Below, one piece after another: positions 17,472-25,083 of a stretch of DNA of 64,000 nt. How positions within the stretch are numbered: position 1 is the stretch's first letter; each line of letters opens with the position of its first letter. Origin of the DNA: Poriferisodalis sp965215815 (GTDB lineage Bacteria > Actinomycetota > Acidimicrobiia > Acidimicrobiales > Poriferisodalaceae); assembly GCF_965215815.1 (NCBI RefSeq), contig NZ_CBDCEO010000013.1, forward strand, positions 1,488,001-1,552,000, read 5' to 3'. The translations under genes were made by a program, and so were the position numbers. The notes below the pieces were generated by a model. That model had not been told where the DNA came from, searched no databases, and worked only from the letters and a program-made list of their open reading frames with translations.

Positions 17472-18557
17472 GTGACAGCGCCCGCCGACGAGCACGTCGA
17501 CTGGGATTTGGCGCGCCGCATCGCGGTGCGGGTCGCGGGCACCGAGCCGCTGTACCAGTCGTATCTGGCTGAGCCGCTGCGTGCGGATTTCGCCCGCTTC
17601 GTGCCGGTTGCGGCCGAGTTGGTCGCCATTGAGACGGGTTTGGAGACGCCGGGAGAGGCTCACGCTGAGGTCATCGATCGGGAGGGCTGGATTGACGCCA
17701 ACATCGCAGCATTCCGGCGGCTGCTGCAGCCGCTGCTCGGTGCCCCGGCCACCCCCGATGAGCCGGTGGAGACATCACGTGTGACGCGCACGCTGGGCGC
17801 CGTTGAGCTGGGCTCGGTGCTCGGGTGGATGGCCCGCCGGGTGCTGGGACAGTACGACCTGCTGTGGGCTTCCGACGATGAAAGCAACGGCACCGCCGCC
17901 CAGACAGAGGGCGACACGGTCTACTTCGTCGGTCCGAACATCCTGCTCACCGAGAAGCGTTACGCATTCCCCCCAGCGCAGTTCCGACTCTGGCTGGCGC
18001 TTCACGAGCTGACGCACCGTTCGCAGTTCACCGGTGTGCCCTGGCTGCGCCCCCACTTCTTGCAGCTCGTGAATGGTCTTGTCGACGAAGCTCAGCCCGA
18101 TCCCGAACGACTGCGCGAAGGCCTTCGCGCGCTGGTCGCACAGCGCCGCGGCGGTCAGGACTTGCTGGGCGAAGGAGGATTGGCCGCTGTATTCGCCACT
18201 GAGCAACAGCGCAACCTGATCGCCCAGGTCGGCGGCATGATGAGCCTCGTCGAGGGGCACGGCGACGTGACCATGGCCAGAGCCGCCCGCGGGCACATTC
18301 CCGATGCGGAGCGATTCGCCGTAGTGATGGCGCACCGGCGCCGAAACGCTCGCGGCATGGCCCGGCTGATCCAACGCCTGCTGGGCATCGAGGCCAAGCT
18401 TGCCCAGTACCAGGCGGGCGAGGAATTCATCGCCGCGATCGAGGGCGAACGCGGACCGAAGGCCGTCAACCGGATCTGGGAGCGCGTTGAGCATCTGCCG
18501 TCGATGACGGAGATTCGCAACCCGACAGCGTGGTTGGAGCGTGTCCCGGCCGCCTGA
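17472..18557 (+). CDS. Zinc-dependent metalloprotease-like protein (zincin_2/DUF2342, F420-associated)
   Basis: 361 aa. The zinc motif HELTH lies in LALHELTHRSQFTGVPWL (near residue 180). Further family stretches are VYFVGPNILLTEKRYAFP and a distal Glu in MMSLVEGHGD. This family (PF10103) is largely restricted to actinobacteria. It is placed in F420-associated groups by phylogenetic profile; its substrate is unknown and proteolysis has not been shown for most members. The gene starts at GTG 17472 and overlaps tilS by 17 bases. The zincin-tilS-hpt order is common in actinobacteria. Confidence 0.85.
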   Translation: MTAPADEHVDWDLARRIAVRVAGTEPLYQSYLAEPLRADFARFVPVAAELVAIETGLETPGEAHAEVIDREGWIDANIAAFRRLLQPLLGAPATPDEPVETSRVTRTLGAVELGSVLGWMARRVLGQYDLLWASDDESNGTAAQTEGDTVYFVGPNILLTEKRYAFPPAQFRLWLALHELTHRSQFTGVPWLRPHFLQLVNGLVDEAQPDPERLREGLRALVAQRRGGQDLLGEGGLAAVFATEQQRNLIAQVGGMMSLVEGHGDVTMARAARGHIPDAERFAVVMAHRRRNARGMARLIQRLLGIEAKLAQYQAGEEFIAAIEGERGPKAVNRIWERVEHLPSMTEIRNPTAWLERVPAA

Positions 18558-19473
18558 AGCCTGCGACGGCGAACCGTTGGCGCCCGCTGCGGGGGCCGAA
18601 GAACTGGATCAGCTGATCGATCGCTGCACATTCGGCGAATTCGAGCGCCGCGAGCTTGTCTGTGGGGTATCGGGTGGTGCCGACTCGGCCGCCCTGCTGG
18701 TACTGGCATGCCGGTTCGCGCTGCGAGGCGGCATTGGCGTTTCCGCTGTCACTGCTGTTCACATCGATCACGGCATCCGGACCGATGGGGCTGCGGAGGC
18801 GGAGCGCGTCGGGGCGCTCTGCGACCGGCTCGGTGCCTCACTGAGAGTCGTGCGGCTCGGGCTCGTTGCGGGGGCGAACCTGCAGGCGCGCGCTCGCGAG
18901 GCCCGCAACGCCGCTCTCGGACCCGACGCGCTGCTGGGCCACACCGCCGACGACCAGGCGGAGACGGTGCTGCTGCAGTTGCTGCGCGGCGGAGCGCTCG
19001 ATGCGCTCGCTGCCATGCGAGCCGACCGCCGGCCCCTGCTGGCACTGCGACGTGCGGACACCGACCGGGTCTGCGAGATCGCCGGCTACGAGCCGATACG
19101 GGATCCCTCCAATGCCGACCCGCGCTATTGGCGAAGCCGCGTCCGCCACGAGATGATCCCGCTCCTCTGCGACATCGCCGACCGCGATGTCGTGCCGTTG
19201 CTGGCGCGTGCAGCCGGGCTGGCGGCCACTGAGGCCGACCTGCTCGATGTGCTGGCTGCCGACATCGATCCCACCAGCGCCGCCGAACTGCGGACCGCAC
19301 CGTTGGCTCTGGCCCGGCGAGCCGTGCGGGCCTGGCTGCGCACCGATCATCCGCCTGATGCCGCCACCGTCGAGCGGGTGCTGGAGGTGGCCCGGCACAC
19401 CCACCGGGCTACCGAGGTCGGAGGCGGCCGCCGGGTGACCCGATCAGCCGACCAGCTCCGGCTGGAAGGGTGA
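18541..19473 (+). CDS. tilS: tRNA(Ile)-lysidine synthase
   Basis: Converts the wobble C of the AUA-reading tRNA-Ile to lysidine, using ATP and lysine; 310 aa. The N-type ATP pyrophosphatase loop is CGVSGGADSAALLVLA (about residues 38-53). The following VHIDHGIR and LLGHTADDQAETVLLQLLRGG are standard TilS motifs, and SRVRHEMIPLL marks the end of the catalytic part. It is a short form without the long C-terminal domains of E. coli TilS, as is usual in actinobacteria. Start GTG 18541 lies inside the end of the zincin gene. Confidence 0.93.
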   Translation: MSRPPEACDGEPLAPAAGAEELDQLIDRCTFGEFERRELVCGVSGGADSAALLVLACRFALRGGIGVSAVTAVHIDHGIRTDGAAEAERVGALCDRLGASLRVVRLGLVAGANLQARAREARNAALGPDALLGHTADDQAETVLLQLLRGGALDALAAMRADRRPLLALRRADTDRVCEIAGYEPIRDPSNADPRYWRSRVRHEMIPLLCDIADRDVVPLLARAAGLAATEADLLDVLAADIDPTSAAELRTAPLALARRAVRAWLRTDHPPDAATVERVLEVARHTHRATEVGGGRRVTRSADQLRLEG

Positions 19474-19516
19474 CCGTTCCGCCGTCCGCAACGCGAAACA
19501 GCTAGGTTCGACTCAC

Positions 19517-20116
19517 GTGACGCTCGCACCGGCCTCGCCGTCGCCTCAGAGTGACCTCGACTCGATGCTCGCAGGCGATCCGGGTGTCGGGGAGGTACTC
19601 GTCTCTGGCTCCGAGATCGCCGAGCGGGTCGTCGAACTGGGCGCGCAGATCACCACCGACTACGCCGGCCGTGAACCGCTGCTGGTGGCGGTTCTCAAGG
19701 GCGCCGTGATGTTCGCCTCCGATCTCAGCCGCGCGATTGACCTGCCGGTCGAGATGGATTTCATGGCCGTATCGTCGTACGGCAGCAGCACCCGTTCCAG
19801 CGGAGTTGTTCGCATTCTTAAGGATCTCGACATCGACATCGCGGGACGGGACGTGATCCTGGTGGAGGACATCGTCGAGAGCGGTCTCACGCTGTCGTAC
19901 CTGCGTCGCAGCCTGCTGGCTCGCAGCCCCGCCAGCCTGGCGGTGTGCTCGCTGCTGACCCGCGAGCACAACGGCAGCCTGAACGGCCTCGTCGACTACA
20001 TCGGCTTCCGCCTGCCGCCTGTGTGGGTCATTGGCTACGGGCTGGACTTGGCTCAGAAATACCGCAATTTGGCCGAGATTCGCGCGTACGACGCTTCCGT
20101 AGCCGAAGACGCCTGA
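19517..20116 (+). CDS. hpt: Hypoxanthine phosphoribosyltransferase
   Basis: Purine salvage enzyme of 199 aa that makes IMP or GMP from hypoxanthine or guanine and PRPP. The PRPP-binding signature is VILVEDIVESGLTL (near residue 115). LKGAVMFASDLSRAI, DFMAVSSYGSST and the C-terminal YGLDLAQKYRNL complete the family pattern. The start is GTG 19517. It follows tilS by 43 bases. In many actinobacteria ftsH and folE come next; here a phosphatase-like gene and folB follow instead. Confidence 0.94.
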   Translation: MTLAPASPSPQSDLDSMLAGDPGVGEVLVSGSEIAERVVELGAQITTDYAGREPLLVAVLKGAVMFASDLSRAIDLPVEMDFMAVSSYGSSTRSSGVVRILKDLDIDIAGRDVILVEDIVESGLTLSYLRRSLLARSPASLAVCSLLTREHNGSLNGLVDYIGFRLPPVWVIGYGLDLAQKYRNLAEIRAYDASVAEDA

Positions 20117-20196
20117 AACTCCTGCGTGTTCGCCGTGCAGGGCCGGTGCGACACCGGTAAATTCGGCTCCGTACACGCTTGCAGGGACGGCGAGCT

Positions 20197-20715
20197 ATGA
20201 GAGGGAAGTGGGCGGAGGGCATTCAGCCCCGCAACTTCAACTGGATCGTCGCCGAGCGCCTCGCCGTTTGCGAGCGTCCCGGCGGCTATGGCGCCAGTCA
20301 CAGGCGCGTCCGTCGTCAGGAAGAGATCATCTGGCTGCGCCGCAACGGGTTCGACATGGTCGTCTCGCTGATCGCTGCGCCGCACAACCTTCACAACTAC
20401 GACGAGCTGAGCTTGCCGTATCTGCACCGGCCCTGGCCCACATTCGACGACATGGCCAAATACCTGCAGACAGTCCACGACGATCTGGCACGGCTGGCCG
20501 GCGAGCGCAAGCGGGTGGTGCTGCACAAGGAGCGGGTCGGCGAGGACGTCTGCGGGTTCATGGCCTCGTACCTGCTGCTGTCGGGCAAGGTGCCCACCGG
20601 TCCGCAGGCGACGGCCATCACCGAGCGGATCTTCGGCCAGCGTGTCGGGCCCGAGGGGCGCCGCGTCGTTGACGTGGCGTTGGGCATCCTCGCTGATCGG
20701 AAAGCCCAAGGCTGA
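20197..20715 (+). CDS. Unknown protein with degenerate Cys-phosphatase-like fold
   Basis: 172 aa, start ATG 20197 with an AGGGACGG stretch upstream. The layout recalls a dual-specificity phosphatase: NFNWIVAERLAVCERPGG, a regulatory strand with IIWLRRNGFDMVVSL, the segment YLHRPWPTFDDMAKYL, and then VVLHKERVGEDVCGFMASYLL where the catalytic loop HCxxxxxR would lie. If this alignment is right, the catalytic Cys is Lys and the Arg is Asp, so the protein would be catalytically dead and may only bind a ligand. It lies between hpt and folB with short gaps, probably in the same operon. The function is unknown, and the phosphatase relation is my inference from the motif pattern. Confidence 0.6.
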   Translation: MRGKWAEGIQPRNFNWIVAERLAVCERPGGYGASHRRVRRQEEIIWLRRNGFDMVVSLIAAPHNLHNYDELSLPYLHRPWPTFDDMAKYLQTVHDDLARLAGERKRVVLHKERVGEDVCGFMASYLLLSGKVPTGPQATAITERIFGQRVGPEGRRVVDVALGILADRKAQG

Positions 20716-20723
20716 ACTCAGTC

Positions 20724-21101
20724 GTGACTGCACCCAACGGCGACCGCATTGAGCTGCGCGACCTGCGGGTGATGTGCGTGGTTGGTGCGCTTGCCCACGA
20801 GCGCACCGCGCCGCAGCCACTCAGCATTGACGTCGACCTCTACGCCGACCTGAGCCGTGCGGGTGCCTCGGACGATCTGGCCGACACCATCGACTACGGC
20901 GGCGCGTGCGATCGCGTCGTCGCGCTGTGCGCCGCCGAAGCGCCCCAGCTGCTCGAGCGGATGGCCGAGTTGATTGCAGCAGACCTGTGCAGCCTCGACG
21001 CTGTGACGGCAGCCACCGTCACGGTCACCAAGCTCCGACCGCCCGTTGCGGCCGATCTCGCCACAAGCGCTGTGCGCATCACCCGCCGTCGCCCGGCGTA
21101 A
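20724..21101 (+). CDS. folB: Dihydroneopterin aldolase
   Basis: Folate pathway enzyme of 125 aa that cleaves dihydroneopterin to 6-hydroxymethyl-dihydropterin. The family motifs are IELRDLRVMCVVGALAHER, PLSIDVDLYADL, the DTIDYGGACDRV segment with the active-site Tyr, and the C-terminal VTKLRPP. It starts at GTG 20724 and is followed by the repeat array and folK, which acts on its product. Confidence 0.93.
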   Translation: MTAPNGDRIELRDLRVMCVVGALAHERTAPQPLSIDVDLYADLSRAGASDDLADTIDYGGACDRVVALCAAEAPQLLERMAELIAADLCSLDAVTAATVTVTKLRPPVAADLATSAVRITRRRPA

Positions 21102-21226
21102 GCCGATGAGCCAACCCGGCGTAAGCCGATGAGCCAACCCGGCGTAAGCAGATGAGGCCAACCCGGCGTAAGCCGATGAGGGCAACTCGGTGTGAGCCGG
21201 TGCGCCAAGTCAGTGTGAGCCGGTGA
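21094..21226 (+). repeat. 23/24-bp tandem repeat array at the folB-folK junction, forming a mini-ORF chain
   Basis: Imperfect copies of a 23-24-base unit (consensus near CGGCGTAAGCCGATGAGCC) start with the last codons of folB and run to the folK start. Each unit holds a start codon: ATG at 21106, 21129, 21152 and 21176, GTG at 21200, and folK's own GTG at 21223, spaced 23, 23, 24, 24 and 23. Units 1 and 2 form 8-codon ORFs (MSQPGVSR and MSQPGVSR with R kept by AGA). Each ends in a TGA that overlaps the next ATG (ATGA). The third ORF (21152-21226, 24 codons) ends in a TGA overlapping folK's GTG. A ribosome could in principle be handed from folB to folK through three mini-ORFs. Confidence 0.85.
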
Positions 21227-21741
21227 ACAACGCCGCTGTGAGGGCATTCGTGGGCATGGGCGCGAATATCGGCAACCCCGCTGCGCAACTGGCCGATGCG
21301 CTCGAGACCTTGGCAGACGCTGGCGTGCTGGTGGCCAGTTCGGGTGTGTATCGCAGCGCGCCGATCGGCCCGTCACAGCCGTCGTTCCTGAATCTCGTGG
21401 CTGAGCTGCGTGTGGCTGAGGGCCCCTATGAGCTGCTTGCCCGGTGCCGGGCCCTCGAAGCGGCCGCCCATCGCGTGCGACGGGAGCGTTGGGGACCGCG
21501 CACGCTCGACGCCGACGTGCTGCTGTTCGGCGACCTCGTCCAGCGTGATCCCGAACTGGTGATCCCGCACCCGCGCCTGCGGGAGCGCCGATTCGTGCTC
21601 GACCCGCTGGCGGAGCTCGCACCAGAAATGGTCACTGTCGGCGAGTTGGCGGCCGTGGCCGACCAGGACTGCGAGCGCATCGCGGGCCCAGATCGGCTGC
21701 GAGACCTGGCCGCAGACTCGCCCCGAACAGAGCGGAGCTAG
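21223..21741 (+). CDS. folK: 2-amino-4-hydroxy-6-hydroxymethyldihydropteridine pyrophosphokinase
   Basis: Transfers pyrophosphate from ATP to the pterin made by FolB; 172 aa. Motifs are FVGMGANIGNPAAQL at the N-terminus, VYRSAPIG, FLNLVAEL, and the HPPK signature RERWGPRTLDADVLLFGD with the metal-binding Asp pair, then IPHPRLRERRFVLDPL. The start GTG 21223 is the last start codon of the repeat array. Its stop overlaps the stop of the convergent thioesterase gene by 4 bases. folP, the next enzyme, is 3.4 kb away on the other strand. Confidence 0.93.
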   Translation: MNNAAVRAFVGMGANIGNPAAQLADALETLADAGVLVASSGVYRSAPIGPSQPSFLNLVAELRVAEGPYELLARCRALEAAAHRVRRERWGPRTLDADVLLFGDLVQRDPELVIPHPRLRERRFVLDPLAELAPEMVTVGELAAVADQDCERIAGPDRLRDLAADSPRTERS

Positions 21742-22439
21742 GCCTCCGGGACCGGGGGTGCGTCGGCGCGCAGGATGAACAGGCCTTCGGCGTTGACGCA
21801 GAGCCCCTCGGGGCCGTGCACCTCGGCGTGCTGGACGATCTTGCGTCCCGAGGTGTCATGTATCCACGCCCGCAGATGCAGCGGCTCGCCCAGCGGAGTC
21901 GCGGCGCGGTAGTGGACGGTGAGCCGGCCGGTATAGGCCGGGCGGCCCCGCATCCGGTTCAGCGCCCCCATCAGCTCGTCAATGATCAACGCCACCACGC
22001 CGCCGTGGGTGCGTTCGGGAGGTCCGGCAAACATCGGGTCGACGACGGCGTGGCCGGTAACCGCCTCGTCAGATTCCTTGAAGTACCTGACGTCCACCGA
22101 CGCCGGATGCAACTGCCCTCCGCCGATGGAGAAGGGGTCGAACTCGATCTCGTCGCCAACCTCGAGCGGCAGTGGGAAGAACTGGCCTTCGTAGATCTCA
22201 CGGAGGTATGGCCGGCTCAACATGTCGTCGAGCTTCACTCGCAGCGTGCCCTGTTCCAGCCGGTCAGCTGCAGCCTCAACAGCCGCTGTGACCTCGTCGA
22301 GCACCTCGTCTGGGACCCGCCTCCCCGCCAATGCCTGGTTCAGCCGGCGCATCGCAGCGGCTGCCCGCTCGACGGCGCTCCAGTCATATCCAGGCCCGAC
22401 GGCGCTGGCCGGTTCGCTTTGCGAATCCTGCTGGGTCAC
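21738..22439 (-). CDS. Hotdog-fold thioesterase (PaaI-like/4HBT)
   Basis: 233 aa. The C-terminal half is a hotdog domain with the PaaI-type helix ERTHGGVVALIIDELMG (about residue 140) and LTVHYRAATPLGEPLHLRAW. The N-terminal 100 residues are helical and acidic. I placed the start at GTG 22439; a longer reading from 22613 would overlap the promoter and the first 87 bases of the divergent acyl-CoA dehydrogenase. Its position next to two fatty-acid oxidation genes suggests an acyl-CoA substrate, but the chain type cannot be read from the sequence. Confidence 0.75.
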   Translation of the reverse strand: MTQQDSQSEPASAVGPGYDWSAVERAAAAMRRLNQALAGRRVPDEVLDEVTAAVEAAADRLEQGTLRVKLDDMLSRPYLREIYEGQFFPLPLEVGDEIEFDPFSIGGGQLHPASVDVRYFKESDEAVTGHAVVDPMFAGPPERTHGGVVALIIDELMGALNRMRGRPAYTGRLTVHYRAATPLGEPLHLRAWIHDTSGRKIVQHAEVHGPEGLCVNAEGLFILRADAPPVPEA

Positions 22440-22526
22440 GGGCCGAGACGCTATCTGTGCCGCCCTGATGTGTGCCTGCGGTGCCCGGCCGTGGCCCGCC
22501 GCGGCACAGGGGCATACGCTCGGACC

Positions 22527-23681
22527 ATGCGGCGCACCATCTTTGAAGAAGAGCACGAAATGTTCCGTGAAACGGCCCGGGCCTTCACCGAGCGCGAGAT
22601 TGTCCCCAACCACGAGAAGTGGGAAGCCGACGGCAAGGTCGACAAGGCCATGTTCCGCAAGGCGGGAGACGTGGGCCTGCTGGCCACCGCCGTCGACGAG
22701 CGCTACGGCGGCGGCGGAGTGCTGGACTTCCGCTACAACGCCATCCTCAACGAGGAGATCATGTCCGCCGGTGTGGCTGGCTCAGGCATGTGCATGACGC
22801 TGCACAACGACGTCTGCCTGCCGTACTTCATCAACCTGTGCGATGAGTCCCAGGCCGAGCGGTGGATGCCGGGGTTGTGCAGCGGTGATCTGATGAGCGC
22901 CATTGCGATGACCGAGCCGGGCATCGGCTCGGATCTGGCTTCGATGAGCACGACTGCAATCCGCAAGGGTGGCGGGTACGTCGTGAATGGCTCGAAGACG
23001 TTCATCACCAACGGCATCAACTCCGACCTCGTCATCGTGGCGGCGAAGACCGATCCCAGTGAGAAGCACCGGGGCATGTCGCTGGTCGTGCTCGAAGACG
23101 GCATGGAGGGATTCGAGCGGGGACGCAACCTCGACAAGCTCGGCTTGAAGTCTCAGGACACCGCCGAGCTCTTCTTCGACGACGTGTTCGTGCCCGAAGA
23201 AAACCTTCTCGGCGGCGAGGGCAACGGCTTCACGAGTCTGGTGCGCAACCTGCCCCAGGAGCGGCTGTCCATCGCGGTGACTGGCGTGGCACATGCGCAG
23301 GCGGCATTCGACTGGACCGTTGACTATGTGGGCGAGCGGCAGGCCTTCGGCCAGAGCATCGCCTCGTTCCAGAACACCCGCTTCGAGCTCGCCGAGATGA
23401 AGACTGAGCTCGACATCGCCTGGGTGTTCGTGGACCGCCAGATTGAGGCGCTCAACGAGGGCGAGCTGACCGCTACCGACGCCGCAGAGGCCAAGTGGTG
23501 GGTCACCGAGATGCAGTTGAAGCTCATCACTCGCTGCCTGCAGCTGTTCGGCGGCTACGGCTTCATGTCGGAGTACCCCATCTCCAAGGCGTACGCCGAC
23601 GCCCGGGTGCAGACGATCTACGGCGGCACCACCGAGATCATGAAAGAGATCATCGGCCGCGAAATCACCGGCACCCGATAG
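22527..23681 (+). CDS. Acyl-CoA dehydrogenase (LCAD/IVD-like active site)
   Basis: FAD enzyme of 384 aa for the first step of acyl-CoA beta-oxidation. It has the helical N-terminal domain, the FAD motif AIAMTEPGIGSDLASM (near residue 130) and the C-terminal LQLFGGYGFMSEYPISKAYADARV. The usual catalytic Glu in the IYEGT motif is Gly here (IYGGTTEI). A Glu is present instead in NLPQERLSIA (near residue 246), the catalytic position in long-chain and isovaleryl-CoA dehydrogenases, so the enzyme should still be active and belongs to that branch. It precedes a 3-hydroxyacyl-CoA dehydrogenase by 9 bases. Confidence 0.92.
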   Translation: MRRTIFEEEHEMFRETARAFTEREIVPNHEKWEADGKVDKAMFRKAGDVGLLATAVDERYGGGGVLDFRYNAILNEEIMSAGVAGSGMCMTLHNDVCLPYFINLCDESQAERWMPGLCSGDLMSAIAMTEPGIGSDLASMSTTAIRKGGGYVVNGSKTFITNGINSDLVIVAAKTDPSEKHRGMSLVVLEDGMEGFERGRNLDKLGLKSQDTAELFFDDVFVPEENLLGGEGNGFTSLVRNLPQERLSIAVTGVAHAQAAFDWTVDYVGERQAFGQSIASFQNTRFELAEMKTELDIAWVFVDRQIEALNEGELTATDAAEAKWWVTEMQLKLITRCLQLFGGYGFMSEYPISKAYADARVQTIYGGTTEIMKEIIGREITGTR

Positions 23682-23690
23682 GCAGCAGGC

Positions 23691-25052
23691 ATGGGAGAGA
23701 TCAACTCGGCCGAGCCTGCGAGGCGCATCAACTCGGCCGAGCCTGCGAGGCGCATCAACTCAGTAGCGATCATCGGGGCCGGCACGATGGGCGCCGGCAT
23801 TGCGGCCGTGTCGGCGAAGGCGGGCTGCCGCGTGCTGCTGCTCGACGTCGACGAGGCCGCAGCGCCGCGAGCGCGCGACTCGGTCGACGCCGACTTCCAG
23901 GAACTCGTCAGCATCGGCACGGTCGACGACCATCTCGACGACATCGCCGGCTACGACTGGGTGTGCGAGGCCGTCATCGAGGACCTCGCCACCAAACGTG
24001 AGCTGTTCGAGCGCCTCGAAGCCGCCCGCAGCGACGGCTCGGTCATCTCATCGAACACGTCGGGCATCCCGTTACGGCAGATCAGCGAGGGCATGAGCGA
24101 GCGATTCCGGCGCGACGTGGCCATCACGCACTTCTTCAATCCGGTGCAGGTGATGAAGCTGTTCGAGCTGGTGCCTGGCGCCGACACCGAGCCCGAGGTG
24201 ATCGACGCGTTCGCCAGCTTCGGGGCTGAGCGGCTCGGCAAGGGCGTCGTGCATGCCAAGGACACCGTCAACTTCATCGGCAATCGCATCGGCTGCTACT
24301 TCATGCTGTCCGGCTTGCACCAGGCCAAGGAGTTCCTCGCCGACGGCATGACCCCCGAGACCATCGACGCAATCCTGGGCGCACCGGTGGGCTTGCCGCC
24401 CACAGGCCTGTACGGGCTCATCGACCTCATCGGCCTCGACGTGATGGAGCTGGTCGGGGCCAACTTGGCCCAGAACCTGCCGCCGGGCGACCGGGGACTC
24501 GACTTCGCCCAGTTCCCCGCTGCAGAGCAGGCGATGGCCGCCCGTGGCCAGCTCGGGCGCAAGACCGGCGGCGGCTTCAGTCGGCGCCTGAGACTTGACG
24601 ACGGCTCCCGCAAGACCGAGACGTTCGATCTCGTGACCGGCGAGTGGCGAGCGGCCACTGAACCCGATCTTGAAGGCGTCCCCGTCGAACTCGGCGCGGT
24701 GATGTTCGCCGATTCGCCACAGGGCGAACTGGTAAGGCACATCTTCGGCGGCACGCTGGCGTACGCGGCAGACCTGGTGCCCGAGATCGCCGACGACATT
24801 GCCAACGTCGACAACGCGATCCGCTGGGGCTTCAACTGGGTGCACGGACCCTTCGAGATGCTCGACCATCTCGGACCCGCCCGGGTGATGGACTTCTTGC
24901 ACGGTGTCGGCGCTCCGCTGCCGGCCATGCTGGCCACGCTCGAGGCATCCGGCCAGCCAACCTTCTACAGCCGGTCCGCCGATGGCGCCCGCCAGCAATT
25001 GATGCCCGACGGCACTGTTGCACCAGTTGCCGGGGCCCCAATGGAGGGCTGA
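23691..25052 (+). CDS. 3-hydroxyacyl-CoA dehydrogenase with duplicated N-terminal leader
   Basis: NAD-dependent beta-oxidation enzyme of 453 aa. After a 23-residue leader, the Rossmann motif is VAIIGAGTMGAGIAAVSAKAG. SSNTSGIPLRQI, the active-site His region ITHFFNPVQVMKLFELV, and the C-terminal domain with NFIGNRIGCYFM follow. A second, weaker dehydrogenase C-terminal-like part occupies about residues 340-430 (AIRWGFNWVHGPFEMLDHLG), as in FadB-type proteins without the hydratase. The leader is a 9-residue repeat (INSAEPARR twice, then INS); normal family members begin close to the VAIIG strand. It is probably coupled to the upstream acyl-CoA dehydrogenase. Confidence 0.9.
   Translation: MGEINSAEPARRINSAEPARRINSVAIIGAGTMGAGIAAVSAKAGCRVLLLDVDEAAAPRARDSVDADFQELVSIGTVDDHLDDIAGYDWVCEAVIEDLATKRELFERLEAARSDGSVISSNTSGIPLRQISEGMSERFRRDVAITHFFNPVQVMKLFELVPGADTEPEVIDAFASFGAERLGKGVVHAKDTVNFIGNRIGCYFMLSGLHQAKEFLADGMTPETIDAILGAPVGLPPTGLYGLIDLIGLDVMELVGANLAQNLPPGDRGLDFAQFPAAEQAMAARGQLGRKTGGGFSRRLRLDDGSRKTETFDLVTGEWRAATEPDLEGVPVELGAVMFADSPQGELVRHIFGGTLAYAADLVPEIADDIANVDNAIRWGFNWVHGPFEMLDHLGPARVMDFLHGVGAPLPAMLATLEASGQPTFYSRSADGARQQLMPDGTVAPVAGAPMEG
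23700..23762 (+). repeat. 27-bp tandem repeat at the start of the 3-hydroxyacyl-CoA dehydrogenase gene
   Basis: Two exact 27-base units (23700-23726 and 23727-23753) and the first bases of a third. They start three codons after the ATG and encode INSAEPARR in frame. The third partial copy leads straight into the conserved Rossmann strand, which suggests the original start context was duplicated. Confidence 0.92.
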
Positions 25053-25083
25053 GCCGCCCAGCCTGAGGGGTGACGGCCCGCGC

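Noticed and set aside
20117..20196. Possible riboswitch before the phosphatase-like gene
   Set aside because: Only a 6-bp CCGGTG/CACCGG stem is visible; no conserved riboswitch core could be recognised.
21094..21226. Repeat array as a possible CRISPR
   Set aside because: The units are directly adjacent with no unique spacers, and no cas genes are present.
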